Numbered from the stretch's first letter, positions 16,847 to 25,848 are shown. The stretch is 48,322 nucleotides of DNA from an uncultured Myxococcales bacterium (GCA_903857665.1 CAIOFV010000059.1:1-48322); one strand, 5' to 3'. Numbers and translations are program-made. The notes: generated by a model not told the origin, from the sequence alone.

Positions 16847-18394
16847 ATGGGCGCGCTTCGACGGTTCAGGATTCCCCCCCGCTTCCTGCCCGGGCCCGGC
16901 TGGCTGTCACGGGCCGCCCCGGTCGCGCTCCTCGTCTACGTCCTCGTCCTCTATGCCGGGACGGCGCTGCTGCAGCCGGGGCTGTTCGAACGGGACGGCT
17001 ACTACCACGCCCGGCTGGCCCAGATGGTTCCCGAGCGGGGGTTTTCGCGGGAGTTCCCCTGGACGCAGGTTTCGACCTGGAAGGACGGCTACTGCGACAA
17101 GGAGGTGCTGTACCACCTCGCGATGGCGCCCTTCGCCCTGCTGGGGGATCAGCCGATCCTGGGCGCGCGGATCTTCGGTGTGCTGCTGGCGCTGGCCGTC
17201 ATGGCGCTCCTGCTGTGGCTGCTGCGGGCCCACGCCGTGCCCTGGCCCACCTGGTTCGCGGCCCTGCCGCTGGCGATGGGAGGGCTGTTCCTGGCCCGGC
17301 TGGGGATGATCCGCTCCCACGTCCTCAGCATGTCGCTGCTGCTGCTGGGGGTGCACTTTCTGCTGCAGCAGCGATGGCGCGCCGTGGCGGTGCTCGGTTT
17401 CGTGTACGCGTGGTGCTACACGGTCCCGTTCGTGCTGCTGCTCACCGCGGCGCCTCTGGCGGCGGGCCGATGGCTGGGACGCGGGAGGCTGGATTGGCGC
17501 TCGGTCGCCGCGGCCGGGCTGGGCGCCGTGGCCGGCCTGGTCATCCACCCCTACTCGCCGCTGACGCTGGAAACCTTCTTCACGTACGTCCAGATCTTCC
17601 GCATGGGCCTGACCGGGATGAGCCAGTCCGGCTTCGAGCTGGGCAACGAAATCTACCCGTATTCGCCCAGGGTCTTCTTCGACATCTACCCGCTGATCGT
17701 GCTGCTGGTCCCGGTCCTGGTGGGGGTGGTGGCCGCTCGATGGCGCCACGTGGCCGCCGAAACCAAGGGCGTCGTTGCCGCGACGCTCTTCTGGGCCGCG
17801 ATGACGGCGGTCTCGGCCCGCTTCGTCGAATACCTGGCGCTGTTGCTGGCGATCGCCGCCGGGCTGGTGGTGCGCGACCTGGTCCGAAGCCCGGGCGGCC
17901 TGCCCGCCCGGATGCCGCGAGGCCCCCGCTGGCGCGCCCTGGGCGTGGCGGCCGCGCTGGTGCTGCTGGCGGGATTCCACGCCCGATCGCTGGGCTTCTA
18001 CCGCGTGTACCAGTTCGAGGTCGCCTCCTCCCGCTTCTTCGACGGCGCAGGCGCCTGGATGGCCGACCACCTCGAGCCGGGCGAAACGGTCATCAACCTC
18101 TTCTGGGACGACTTCCCCGACCTCTTCTATTCGGCGCCCCGCCAGCACTACCTGTGGGGGCTGGACCCCACCTACTCGATCCGCTTCGACGAGCCGAGGG
18201 CGCGACAACTGGAGCGCGCCCGGCAGCAGGTGGACCCTCTGGACGGGCCGGCCCTGGTTGCGGCCTTCGGATCCCGCACCCTGGTGCTGCGGGCCTGGCG
18301 GGCGCACGGGTTCAAGGAACTGCAGAACCCGCCCTTCCGGCAGGTCTACCGGGATCGCCAGGCGGTGGTCTACCGCATCGACGACATCGAGTAG
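16847..18394 (+). CDS. GT-C-type membrane protein, STT3-like
   Basis: The 515-residue protein has a basic N-terminus, about eleven hydrophobic helices (22-42, then 105-390) and a soluble C-terminal third. Between helix 1 and 2 lies FERDGYYHARLAQM (Asp50), reminiscent of the first-loop acidic motif of oligosaccharyltransferase STT3/AglB and other GT-C enzymes; SRFFDGAGAWMADHLEPGE and HYLWGLDPTY follow in the C-terminal part. GT-C enzymes use lipid-linked sugars on the outer face of the cytoplasmic membrane. The WWDYG signature of STT3 is not present, so this is probably a relative with unknown acceptor. The start is set by the promoter at 16812-16840 (leaderless); no other in-frame start fits. 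Confidence 0.65.
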   Translation: MGALRRFRIPPRFLPGPGWLSRAAPVALLVYVLVLYAGTALLQPGLFERDGYYHARLAQMVPERGFSREFPWTQVSTWKDGYCDKEVLYHLAMAPFALLGDQPILGARIFGVLLALAVMALLLWLLRAHAVPWPTWFAALPLAMGGLFLARLGMIRSHVLSMSLLLLGVHFLLQQRWRAVAVLGFVYAWCYTVPFVLLLTAAPLAAGRWLGRGRLDWRSVAAAGLGAVAGLVIHPYSPLTLETFFTYVQIFRMGLTGMSQSGFELGNEIYPYSPRVFFDIYPLIVLLVPVLVGVVAARWRHVAAETKGVVAATLFWAAMTAVSARFVEYLALLLAIAAGLVVRDLVRSPGGLPARMPRGPRWRALGVAAALVLLAGFHARSLGFYRVYQFEVASSRFFDGAGAWMADHLEPGETVINLFWDDFPDLFYSAPRQHYLWGLDPTYSIRFDEPRARQLERARQQVDPLDGPALVAAFGSRTLVLRAWRAHGFKELQNPPFRQVYRDRQAVVYRIDDIE

Positions 18395-18421
18395 CAACAC
18401 GTGTCCTGAGGAAGCGTGAGG

Positions 18422-20299
18422 TCAGGTCCGCCGCAGCGCCGCGGCGAGGGTCCGCGCGAGCTCCTCCGTGCCGTAGGGTTTCTGGAGGAAGCCGTCGATC
18501 GACTCCTCGCGAAGCCCGGCGCGCAGGATCTCGGTTTCGTAGCCCGACATGAACACGACGCGGACCCCGGGGTCGATCTTCCGCATCTCGTGCAGCGCGT
18601 CCAGCCCGTTCATGTTGGGCATCACCATGTCCATCAGCACCAGGTCGATCCGACCCTCCCGGGCGCGGAAGGCCTGCACCGCCTGCAGGCCGTCCTCGGC
18701 GACGATCGCCTCGTATCCCAGTTCGCCCAGCATTTCGACGCCCAGCCGGCGCAGGATCGTGTCGTCGTCCGCCACCATGACGGTCCCCCGGCCCCGCGGC
18801 CGCACCACGGGTGACACCGGCCTGGCCGCAACGCTCGTCCCTTCGGCCAGCGGCAGGAAGACCCGGAACGCGGAACCCTGGCCCGGCCGGCTTTCGACGC
18901 GAATCACCCCGTGGTGGTCCCGGACGACGCCATAGACCGCCGACAGGCCCAGCCCGGTCCCCTGCCCCACCGGCTTCGTCGTGAAGAACGGCTCGAACAG
19001 GTGCGCCATCACCTCGGGGCCCATGCCGACGCCGGTATCCTCGATATCGACCTCGACGTACCGGCCGGCGGGAATCGGCGTGCCCCCGTCCGAGGAAGGC
19101 TCGTCGAACGCGACGTTCCGGGTCGAAAAGGTGATCCGTCCCCCGCCCGGCATCGCGTCGCGCGCATTGACGCCCAGGTTCAGCAGCGCGCTGTGGATCT
19201 GCGACGCATCCCCGTGCAGCGTGGTCTGCGTGGCATCCAGGCGGAGGTCGATGTTCAGGTTCTTTTCGACCGTCCGCTCCAGCAGGTCCGCGACCAGTCG
19301 CAACGACTCGTGGATGTCCATCGGACGCGTCAACACGCGCCCCTTGCGCGAAAAGGTCAGCAGGCGCGACGTCAGTTCCTTCGAGTGCTTCGCGGCCTCC
19401 ACGATGCTCGTGGCGTAGTCGAGCAGTTGCGGGTTGTCCGGGACCTTCATCGCCAGCAGTTCGGCGTACCCGAGGATCCCGCACAGCGCGTTGTTGAAGT
19501 CGTGCGCGATGCCCCCGGCCATCCGGCCGACCGTCTCCAGCTTCTGCGCGTGGCGCACGTGGTCTTCCAGGCGCTGCTGCTCGGTCACGTCCTGGACGAC
19601 GATCACCGCGCCCCGGATGCCGCCCCCGGAGTCCCGGATCGGCGCACCGGAACTGCCGACCAGCACCCAGGAGCCGCCCTTCTGGCGCAACCGGGCCGGG
19701 TGCGGCAGCCGGACGACCTGCCCCTCGATCACCACCGGGCCGAACGGGTCGATCGGGGTATCGGGCTCGCCGCTTTCCGCCATCGGCAGCACTTCGGGGA
19801 TCGACCGGCCGGCCGCGTCCTCGGTGGACCAGCCCGTCAACCGCTCGGCAGCCGGGTTCATCCGGACGACCCGCAGTCGCGTGTCGGTCGTCAGGACCCC
19901 CTCGGCCAGCGAGCCGAGCGTCACCCGCAGGTCCTCCTCGCGACGTCGGATCTCCTCCTCGCTGCGCAGGATCGACCGGAACAGCGGCGCGATCAGCCCG
20001 ACCCCGACCAGCATCGCGACCGAAATGACGACCGAAACCAGCGCCTCGAACAAGAGGGCCGAGTCGAAGACGTTCGCCACGACGACGCCGTTGACCGCCG
20101 AGTACAGGGTGAGGCACCGGCGGGCGGTCATCAGCAGCAAGGCGCAGCAGATGAAGATCCACGCCAGGCTGCGGCGGGTGACCCAGATCAGGCGCAGGGC
20201 GAGGATGGCCGCCGCGACCTGGACGACAATCGACACCAGCAGCAGGCCGGCGATCCCCCCCATGCCTTCGCATTCCCGGGCCGAACACCCGGGCCTCAT
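18422..20299 (-). CDS. Membrane hybrid sensor histidine kinase (PAS-HisKA-HATPase-REC)
   Basis: Counting from ATG 20299, residues ~13-110 form three or four transmembrane helices without a large periplasmic domain. A short coiled segment (SEEEIRRREEDL) leads to a PAS domain (~125-245, GVLTTDTRLRVVRMNPAAERL). The dimerisation/phosphoacceptor helix holds GGIAHDFNNALCGILGYAELL with His near 266. The ATPase domain follows (NLGVNARDAMPGGG, DTGVGMGPEV, GTGLGLSAVYG), and a C-terminal receiver domain contains VADDD, LVLMDMVMPNMNG (phosphoacceptor Asp), MSGY and LQKPY. The order is typical of NtrB-type hybrid kinases. The ATG at 20263 is an alternative start; neither has a good ribosome site. No partner response regulator is adjacent. 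Confidence 0.92.
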   Translation of the reverse strand: MRPGCSARECEGMGGIAGLLLVSIVVQVAAAILALRLIWVTRRSLAWIFICCALLLMTARRCLTLYSAVNGVVVANVFDSALLFEALVSVVISVAMLVGVGLIAPLFRSILRSEEEIRRREEDLRVTLGSLAEGVLTTDTRLRVVRMNPAAERLTGWSTEDAAGRSIPEVLPMAESGEPDTPIDPFGPVVIEGQVVRLPHPARLRQKGGSWVLVGSSGAPIRDSGGGIRGAVIVVQDVTEQQRLEDHVRHAQKLETVGRMAGGIAHDFNNALCGILGYAELLAMKVPDNPQLLDYATSIVEAAKHSKELTSRLLTFSRKGRVLTRPMDIHESLRLVADLLERTVEKNLNIDLRLDATQTTLHGDASQIHSALLNLGVNARDAMPGGGRITFSTRNVAFDEPSSDGGTPIPAGRYVEVDIEDTGVGMGPEVMAHLFEPFFTTKPVGQGTGLGLSAVYGVVRDHHGVIRVESRPGQGSAFRVFLPLAEGTSVAARPVSPVVRPRGRGTVMVADDDTILRRLGVEMLGELGYEAIVAEDGLQAVQAFRAREGRIDLVLMDMVMPNMNGLDALHEMRKIDPGVRVVFMSGYETEILRAGLREESIDGFLQKPYGTEELARTLAAALRRT

Positions 20300-20313
20300 T
20301 GAAACAGTACGGA

Positions 20314-20343
20314 TATCATCCCTGCGAACGAAACCGGTGTCAA
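20314..20343 (-). promoter_or_regulatory. Sigma70-like promoter of the histidine kinase gene
   Basis: On the minus strand TTGACA, 18 bp, ATGATA. The predicted transcript starts only about eight bases before ATG 20299 and about 44 before ATG 20263. Confidence 0.45.
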
Positions 20344-20386
20344 CGAACCCCCTGCAGGGAATCCCGAACGGTGATAGCGTTCCCCC

Positions 20387-22504
20387 ATGCTCTTCGCCCT
20401 GACCATCGGCCTCGGCGCCTTCCTCCTGTTCCTGGTCCAGCCCATGGTGGGAAAGTGCCTGCTCCCGTGGTTCGGGGCGACCCCCGCGGTGTGGACCACG
20501 TGCCTCCTGTTCTTCCAGGTGGTGCTGCTGGGGGGGTACGCCTGGGCCCACCTGGTCGGCACGCGCCTCCGGATCCGGGCGCAGGCCGTCGCGCACGGCG
20601 GCCTCCTCCTCCTGTCGATTGGCCTGATGGCGTGGCAGGGGTGCGCGTGGTCCTCGCCGCTGCTGCCCGACACGAGCCTCAGGCCGCTCGACTCCGCGGC
20701 GCCGGTCGCCCGGATCCTCGGGCTGCTGGCGATCGGAGTCGGCCTCCCGTTCCTGCTGCTGTCCGCGACCGGCCCGCTGCTCCAGTCGTGGTCCCATCGC
20801 GCGACCCCCGGGCGGTCGCCCTACCGCCTGTTCGCCCTGTCGAACGCCGGGTCGCTGCTGGCGCTGGCGGGCTATCCGTTCGTCGTCGAGCCGGCGCTAC
20901 CGCTCAGGCTCCAGGCGTGGGCATGGGCGGGGCTCTACCTCCTGTTCGCGACGGCCTGCATCGCGTCGGCCTGGCGCGCGGTGCGGCAGGGACCCGTCGG
21001 CACGCCCGCCCGGCCGGCCCCCTCCCGTCCGGAAGCGGTCGCGCCGCCCACCCGCGGCATCCGCCTGGCGTGGCTGCTGCTGCCCGCATGCGCCTCCTCG
21101 ATGCTGATGGCGTCCACCAACCAGGTCTGCCAGGAGGTGGCGATCGTTCCGCTGCTCTGGGCCCTGCCCCTGGGCCTGTACCTGCTTTCGTTCATCCTGA
21201 CGTTTGAAGGCGATCGCGCCTACCGGCGCAGCGTGTTCGGCCCGGCGCTGATCCTGGCGTGCGCCGGGTCGCTCTGGGCGCTGTTCCAGGGACCTTCCCT
21301 GGGCGCGCCAGCGCAGATCGCCGTCCATTCGGGCGCGATGTTCGTCTGCTGCATGGTCTGCCACGGCGAACTGGCCCGCATCCGGCCGCATCCGAGCCTC
21401 CTGACGTCGTTCTACCTCCGGGTGTCGCTGGGGGGGGTGCTCGGCGGCGCCTTCGTCGCCCTCGTCGCGCCGCTGGCCTTCCGCGGGTACTGGGAACTGC
21501 ACGTGTCGCTGTTCGCGACGGCGCTGCTGTTCCGCATGGCGCTGGCGCGCGACGGCGGTCCTGCAACGGTTCGCGGCCGTCGTTTCCCGCGCCGCGTACT
21601 GATCGACGTCCTCCTGGGGGCCTTCGGCGCGGCCCTGCTGGTTCATGCCGCCGCCGCCCTCGACGCGCCGGCCTTCGCCTCCCGCAACTTCTACGGCGTC
21701 CTGCGGGTCCTCGAAAGCGGGGCCGACGATCCGGAAACGGCTTCCTGGCAACTGCGAAACGGCACGACCCTGCACGGCCTTCAGCCGCGCAACCCGAAGG
21801 CCCGTCGCATCCCGACCACCTATTACACGGCGGAAGGCGGCCTGGGGCTGGCGATCCTGCGGCATCCGGCACGGGACGCGATCGTGCCCGGTGTCGGCGG
21901 CCTCCGGATCGGCGTGATCGGCCTGGGCGCGGGGACGGCAGCCGCCCTGGCGTCGGCCGGGGACAGCCTGCGCTTCTACGAAATCAACCCCGACGTCGTG
22001 GACCTGGCCGAAGGGAAAGGCGGGTACTTCAGCTACCTTTCGGATTCCCAGGCGAACATCGACGTCGTAGGCGGCGATGCCAGGCTGTCGATCGAGCGCG
22101 AGCTGGCGGACGGCGCACAGCCGCCCTTCGACGTGCTGGCGGTGGACGCCTTCACCTCGGACTCGATCCCGACGCACCTGCTGACGATCGAGGCCATCGA
22201 ACTGTACGTGCGGCGCATCGCGGGCGACGGCATCCTGGCGTTCAACATCACGAACCGGCACCTCCGGCTCGATCCCGTGCTCCAATCGGCGGCCGACCGG
22301 CTGGGCCTGTCGGCGGTGACGGTCACCCGCGCAGACCTCCCGCCCTGGGGGAAGGCGTCGGTCTGGGTGCTCCTGACCCGGAACGCGGCGTTCCTGAAGG
22401 GGCTGGCAGGCGTCCCGGGGGTGGAGCGCCCCGCGAACCCGACGACGGATCGCAGGACTCCGTGGACCGACGAACACATCGATCTGATGGCGATTCTTCG
22501 CTAG
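20387..22504 (+). CDS. Membrane-fused spermidine-synthase-like protein
   Basis: The 705-residue product combines about eleven transmembrane helices (residues 1-440, beginning LFLVQPMVGKCLLPWFG) with a C-terminal class-I methyltransferase-like fold. That half contains IGVIGLGAGTAAALA (about 510), FYEINPDVVDLA and DVLAVDAFTSDSIPTHLLT, the Asp and following residues corresponding to the polyamine-synthase catalytic region of Pfam PF01564. Such membrane fusions are widespread in proteobacteria, and their actual reaction is mostly unknown; true aminopropyl transfer is not established. The gene ends inside the tail of vsr on the other strand (182-bp overlap). Confidence 0.85.
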   Translation: MLFALTIGLGAFLLFLVQPMVGKCLLPWFGATPAVWTTCLLFFQVVLLGGYAWAHLVGTRLRIRAQAVAHGGLLLLSIGLMAWQGCAWSSPLLPDTSLRPLDSAAPVARILGLLAIGVGLPFLLLSATGPLLQSWSHRATPGRSPYRLFALSNAGSLLALAGYPFVVEPALPLRLQAWAWAGLYLLFATACIASAWRAVRQGPVGTPARPAPSRPEAVAPPTRGIRLAWLLLPACASSMLMASTNQVCQEVAIVPLLWALPLGLYLLSFILTFEGDRAYRRSVFGPALILACAGSLWALFQGPSLGAPAQIAVHSGAMFVCCMVCHGELARIRPHPSLLTSFYLRVSLGGVLGGAFVALVAPLAFRGYWELHVSLFATALLFRMALARDGGPATVRGRRFPRRVLIDVLLGAFGAALLVHAAAALDAPAFASRNFYGVLRVLESGADDPETASWQLRNGTTLHGLQPRNPKARRIPTTYYTAEGGLGLAILRHPARDAIVPGVGGLRIGVIGLGAGTAAALASAGDSLRFYEINPDVVDLAEGKGGYFSYLSDSQANIDVVGGDARLSIERELADGAQPPFDVLAVDAFTSDSIPTHLLTIEAIELYVRRIAGDGILAFNITNRHLRLDPVLQSAADRLGLSAVTVTRADLPPWGKASVWVLLTRNAAFLKGLAGVPGVERPANPTTDRRTPWTDEHIDLMAILR

Positions 22505-23000
22505 CACAGGCCGCCGGGACCGATGATGGATGGATCGCCGATGCGATTCGCGCGAGGCACGCTGAAGGATCGTCGCGTAGTTCACACTCCCAGACGACGA
22601 TGACCGTCCACCCCAGGCTCCTCAGACTGTCCAACTGCCTTTCGTCGCGCTCGACATTCCTGGCGAGCTTGGCCTGCCAATACCGTCTGTTCACATTGAA
22701 CTGCTTGCCTTCCTGGCACTTCGGGCACGAGTGCCAGAAGCAACCATGGACGAAGACGCAGAGCCTGCTCCGCGAATAGACGATGTCCGGAGTCCCTGGC
22801 AAGCCGCGCACGTTGCAGCGATACCCGCGATACCCCTGATGGAAGAGGAGGAGCCGAAGCTTCCGTTCAGGCCGGGTGTCAATCGAGCGGTTTCCCTTCA
22901 TGACATTCGACACCGCCGGATAGACCTCAAGGGTCTCCCTCAGCTTGCACAGGCCATATTGCCTGGTCGTCGTACCATCAGATTGGTATGGGGCCTTCAT
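22323..23000 (-). CDS. vsr: Very-short-patch-repair (Vsr) DNA mismatch endonuclease with extended tail
   Basis: The start ATG 23000 overlaps the methyltransferase stop (ATGA), so the two are coupled. Of 225 residues, ~35-145 are the Vsr domain: RPERKLRLLL, GLPGTPDIV (catalytic-type Asp72), then FVHGCFWHSCPKC (His85, His90 and zinc-site Cys), RYWQAKLARNVERD and VIVVWECEL (140). In E. coli Vsr the position before the first His is Thr63; here it is Val84. Vsr nicks next to T in T:G mismatches left by deamination of 5-methylcytosine, which fits its place behind a C5 methyltransferase. The last ~75 residues (Ser/Pro/Arg-rich) extend beyond the usual ~150-residue length and are antisense to the neighbouring gene; the tail is probably not functional. 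Confidence 0.88.
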   Translation of the reverse strand: MKAPYQSDGTTTRQYGLCKLRETLEVYPAVSNVMKGNRSIDTRPERKLRLLLFHQGYRGYRCNVRGLPGTPDIVYSRSRLCVFVHGCFWHSCPKCQEGKQFNVNRRYWQAKLARNVERDERQLDSLRSLGWTVIVVWECELRDDPSACLARIASAIHPSSVPAACASEESPSDRCVRRSTESCDPSSGSRGAPPPGRLPAPSGTPRSGSGAPRPTPSPRAGGLRG

Positions 23001-24043
23001 CTGCCGATCGTCCCAACCTGTTGGTCCGATATGCGGGCAGCGTTGCTTGTCGCGATGGCGGTGAAGATCGCCTTTGCGACTGCGCAAGCAAGTTTGGGTG
23101 GGACGGCGTTTCCGACTTGCGAGAACTGGCGCGACTTCTTCCCTGCAAACATGAATTGGTCGGGGAAAGACTGAATCCGCGCACACTCGCGCAACGTCAG
23201 CCTGCGGCAGCCAGGGACCTGGCCGCGCCTGGGCATCCCACCATTCATCAATTCGCGATGGTATTGCACCAGGATCTGAGCCGGATCGATGATATGCGTC
23301 CGGTTTCCCCCGGCAGTCGCGGGGATCGTCAGGCTGGGCGCGTCCGGGTTGAGCGGTCGGCCCTTCCCGTTGAGGAGCAGGCCCGCATAGGGGCTGCGCC
23401 GCAAGACCGGGTTCATCGCGAACACGACCTTCGCAAGGTTCGGTGTATCCTCTGGTACCCCTTTCAGGGCGTCGGCAACGGTTGCATAGGGGAGCAGATT
23501 GCCTTTCCCATGGGTCGCCGCAGGGAAAGCGAAGGCAGTGCCTCGCGGGACACCGACGATGAAGAGGCGTCGGCGATGTTGAGGGACTCCGAAGTCTGCG
23601 GCATCGAGCACGTCGAGATACACGTCATAACTGAGGTCTGGATCCTGCTTCACAGACGCAACGAACCTCTCCACGTACCCACGAAACCGGGGGGCCATCA
23701 AGCCCGCCACGTTCTCCATCAGGAAAGCCATGGGTCGAGCTTCGCGCACAGCCCGGAAGAACTGGGGGATCATATCGCGCTCGTCCGCCGCGCCTTGTTG
23801 CTTGCCCGAGACGCTGAACGGCTGGCACGGTGGCCCGCCCGCGATCAGGCCAAGCCCGGCAAACTTCTTGAAGTCGATAGACCTCACGTCGTCGAAGTGG
23901 GTGATCGCTGGAAAGTTCATCTTGTGTGTCAGCGTGGCATCCCGATCGTTCTCGACAGAACCGACCACATGCCATCCCGCGCCCTCAAGGCCAAGGGTCA
24001 ACCCTCCCGCCCCGGAGAAGAGATCCAGCGCATCCAGGAGCAT
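22997..24043 (-). CDS. C5-cytosine DNA methyltransferase
   Basis: ATG 24043 follows AAAGGTGGTGA. The 348-residue enzyme carries the ordered C5-methyltransferase motifs: I DLFSGAGGLTLGLEGAGW (7-24), IV GGPPCQPFS with catalytic Cys73, VI ENV (110-112), VIII PQHRRRLFIVG (154-164), IX RRLTLRECARIQSFPD, and X QVGNAVPPKLACAVA. The target-recognition region lies between VIII and IX (about 175-280, including TIPATAGGNRTHIID); I cannot read the recognised site from it. It transfers a methyl group from S-adenosylmethionine to cytosine and, with the gene at 24193, protects the host. It is followed by vsr with an ATGA overlap and is divergent from the probable restriction enzyme, 149 bp apart. Confidence 0.96.
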   Translation of the reverse strand: MLLDALDLFSGAGGLTLGLEGAGWHVVGSVENDRDATLTHKMNFPAITHFDDVRSIDFKKFAGLGLIAGGPPCQPFSVSGKQQGAADERDMIPQFFRAVREARPMAFLMENVAGLMAPRFRGYVERFVASVKQDPDLSYDVYLDVLDAADFGVPQHRRRLFIVGVPRGTAFAFPAATHGKGNLLPYATVADALKGVPEDTPNLAKVVFAMNPVLRRSPYAGLLLNGKGRPLNPDAPSLTIPATAGGNRTHIIDPAQILVQYHRELMNGGMPRRGQVPGCRRLTLRECARIQSFPDQFMFAGKKSRQFSQVGNAVPPKLACAVAKAIFTAIATSNAARISDQQVGTIGR

Positions 24044-24126
24044 CGACTCACCACCTTTGGAACCCGCCGGCCAGGCGACCCAATTCGTCGTCTCCAGGCC
24101 TGTGGCCCGAAGCAGCACCTGGGACC

Positions 24127-24142
24127 GATGGATGATACCATC
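24127..24142. promoter_or_regulatory. Candidate operator in the divergent RM promoter region
   Basis: GATGG and CCATC form an inverted repeat around ATGATA near the middle of the 149-bp gap between the methyltransferase and the divergent gene. Its position suggests balanced control of the two genes; no controller protein gene is visible. Low-certainty reading. Confidence 0.25.
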
Positions 24143-24192
24143 GTGCCTCGACCTGGACCAGCGCCGCTGCTTCGCGGTGAAGGAGGTACAAG

Positions 24193-25827
24193 GTGGCTGG
24201 AGGTTTCGGGCGGGAGTTCATTGAAGCCTTCCGTGCACTGCAGTTGCCGGTTTCGCCCGAGGAAGAGCCCAGGGCCATCGAGTACTTCGGTCAAGGTTTG
24301 GAAGGGATTCTGGGAAGTCCGGAAGACTGGCCCATATGGATGGGTATCCAGTTCAGTTCGTGGCAGGAGGGGCAGGGGATCGACCCGGGCTTCGAGGCAC
24401 TGGTTCGAGGAAGCATTCGTTGCGGCGGGCCGTTTGGCGACAGGTTGGCAGATACCTTCTTCGAGATGCATGACACCCTGCGTGGCAAGGCGCATGGCAT
24501 GACCCACGAGGGAGCGACCGCCTTCATGAGTCACGCGCACCTTGCTGTCTCCCTGGCGCTTCGCGAACGGATGACTGCTGCCCGGATTTCGCGAATCCTG
24601 TGGGCCTCGGGACGTACCCGTTGTTCGTGGCAGGCGGTAAAGTGCCTGCTTGACGTTACGCGGAGCGCCCCATCGCTGGAAGTTCACATGGTTCAGAAGC
24701 AGTATGAGGAAGACGTTGCGCAGGAGGAGCTTCGGCTGGCGGACGCAGATGAGGGCACCTGTGCCGCCATTCTGGGACAGGCCGCATTGAACCTCGGTTT
24801 TCAGGGAGATTTGGGACTGTTCTTGAGGGCCCTGGCTTCTGGCGACGATACGCACAGCCCCTATCTTCAAATACTTCACTTTCAATGCACGATCGCCGAG
24901 TTCTTCGACCACGACCTGGCGGTGCTCTACGAATTCGCGCCGAGAGGCACTGCAGCGAATTGGCTGTTCGATCGCTACGGGGATTTTGCGGGCGCCGGAA
25001 ACCCGGTCCTGAACAACGCGAAGGCGGTCAACAGGCTTTCGGATGATTGGGCAGCCACGAGGAAGGACAAGGAAATCCGTCAAGCGACGGCTCTATGCAA
25101 GATCATTGAGGGACTGGATGGCATGGGGTTCGCCCAGCGCCGCGAACTGGCAGCCTGGCTACGCCTCTGGCTCGTCCGACAGATTCGGCTTTCACGCGAC
25201 CAGGTCACCAGGATCCCGGAGCACGTGGCTATCGAAGCGATTGAATCCGTCCTGGCACGTGTGGCGGAGGGTGAGACACGGACCGTTGGGATCATCGAGC
25301 AGCGCGCCATCGATGCGCTGACCGCTCTGCTGTACCCAGCGACGGACGGCTGGAAGCCGCGAGGGCATGGGGATTCCGTGAACGCCACCAATGTGAGCCG
25401 CCACAAGCTGGGAGATTGTGACTTCCAGAAGTTCGAGGAGCGGTCGGTAGTCGCTTTTGAAGTGCATGCCGGTCGTCTGACTGAGACCTACTTCCAGGGC
25501 CACCGACGAACCCTGGTTCGTTCATTGCGGCTCCGTCGCGCCGAATGGGACGAGGTTTCAGAGGCGAAGGATTGGAACGTTGAGATCACTTTCCTCGCCC
25601 ACAGTTTCGACCAGAGTTTCTCGCAGGATGACGATGACATCGACGGGCAGAGAATTCGTTTCTATTTCGTAACCTTCGAGGAATTCCTCGAAGGTTTCCG
25701 GGCGCGAGGCTTCGCTGGTGATGAGATTGCGGAGGCCTTTCGGCAGCACGTGCATACAAAACTGAACCAAAGGAATACGCCGGACCGCGTGCGCAGGGAT
25801 TATCTGGCCTTGATGCGACCTCGCTAG
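24193..25827 (+). CDS. Probable restriction endonuclease partner of the C5 methyltransferase (unrecognised family)
   Basis: Translation starts at GTG 24193 behind AGGAGG (24181-24186). The 544-residue protein has no transmembrane segment. Residues ~1-370 are mainly helical with no motif I know. The last third looks alpha/beta and contains GDCDFQKFEERSVVAFEVHAG: Asp410, then Glu423-Val-His425, spaced like the D...(D/E)xK core of restriction nucleases but with His in place of Lys. A later strand pair (IRFYFVTFEEFLEGF) is consistent with that fold. The function is inferred from position: divergent from the methyltransferase and vsr, in the same lower-GC block. It could instead be an accessory protein of the cassette. 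I recognise no specific family. Confidence 0.6.
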   Translation: MAGGFGREFIEAFRALQLPVSPEEEPRAIEYFGQGLEGILGSPEDWPIWMGIQFSSWQEGQGIDPGFEALVRGSIRCGGPFGDRLADTFFEMHDTLRGKAHGMTHEGATAFMSHAHLAVSLALRERMTAARISRILWASGRTRCSWQAVKCLLDVTRSAPSLEVHMVQKQYEEDVAQEELRLADADEGTCAAILGQAALNLGFQGDLGLFLRALASGDDTHSPYLQILHFQCTIAEFFDHDLAVLYEFAPRGTAANWLFDRYGDFAGAGNPVLNNAKAVNRLSDDWAATRKDKEIRQATALCKIIEGLDGMGFAQRRELAAWLRLWLVRQIRLSRDQVTRIPEHVAIEAIESVLARVAEGETRTVGIIEQRAIDALTALLYPATDGWKPRGHGDSVNATNVSRHKLGDCDFQKFEERSVVAFEVHAGRLTETYFQGHRRTLVRSLRLRRAEWDEVSEAKDWNVEITFLAHSFDQSFSQDDDDIDGQRIRFYFVTFEEFLEGFRARGFAGDEIAEAFRQHVHTKLNQRNTPDRVRRDYLALMRPR

Positions 25828-25848
25828 CCCCTCTGCAGGGCCAACGCC

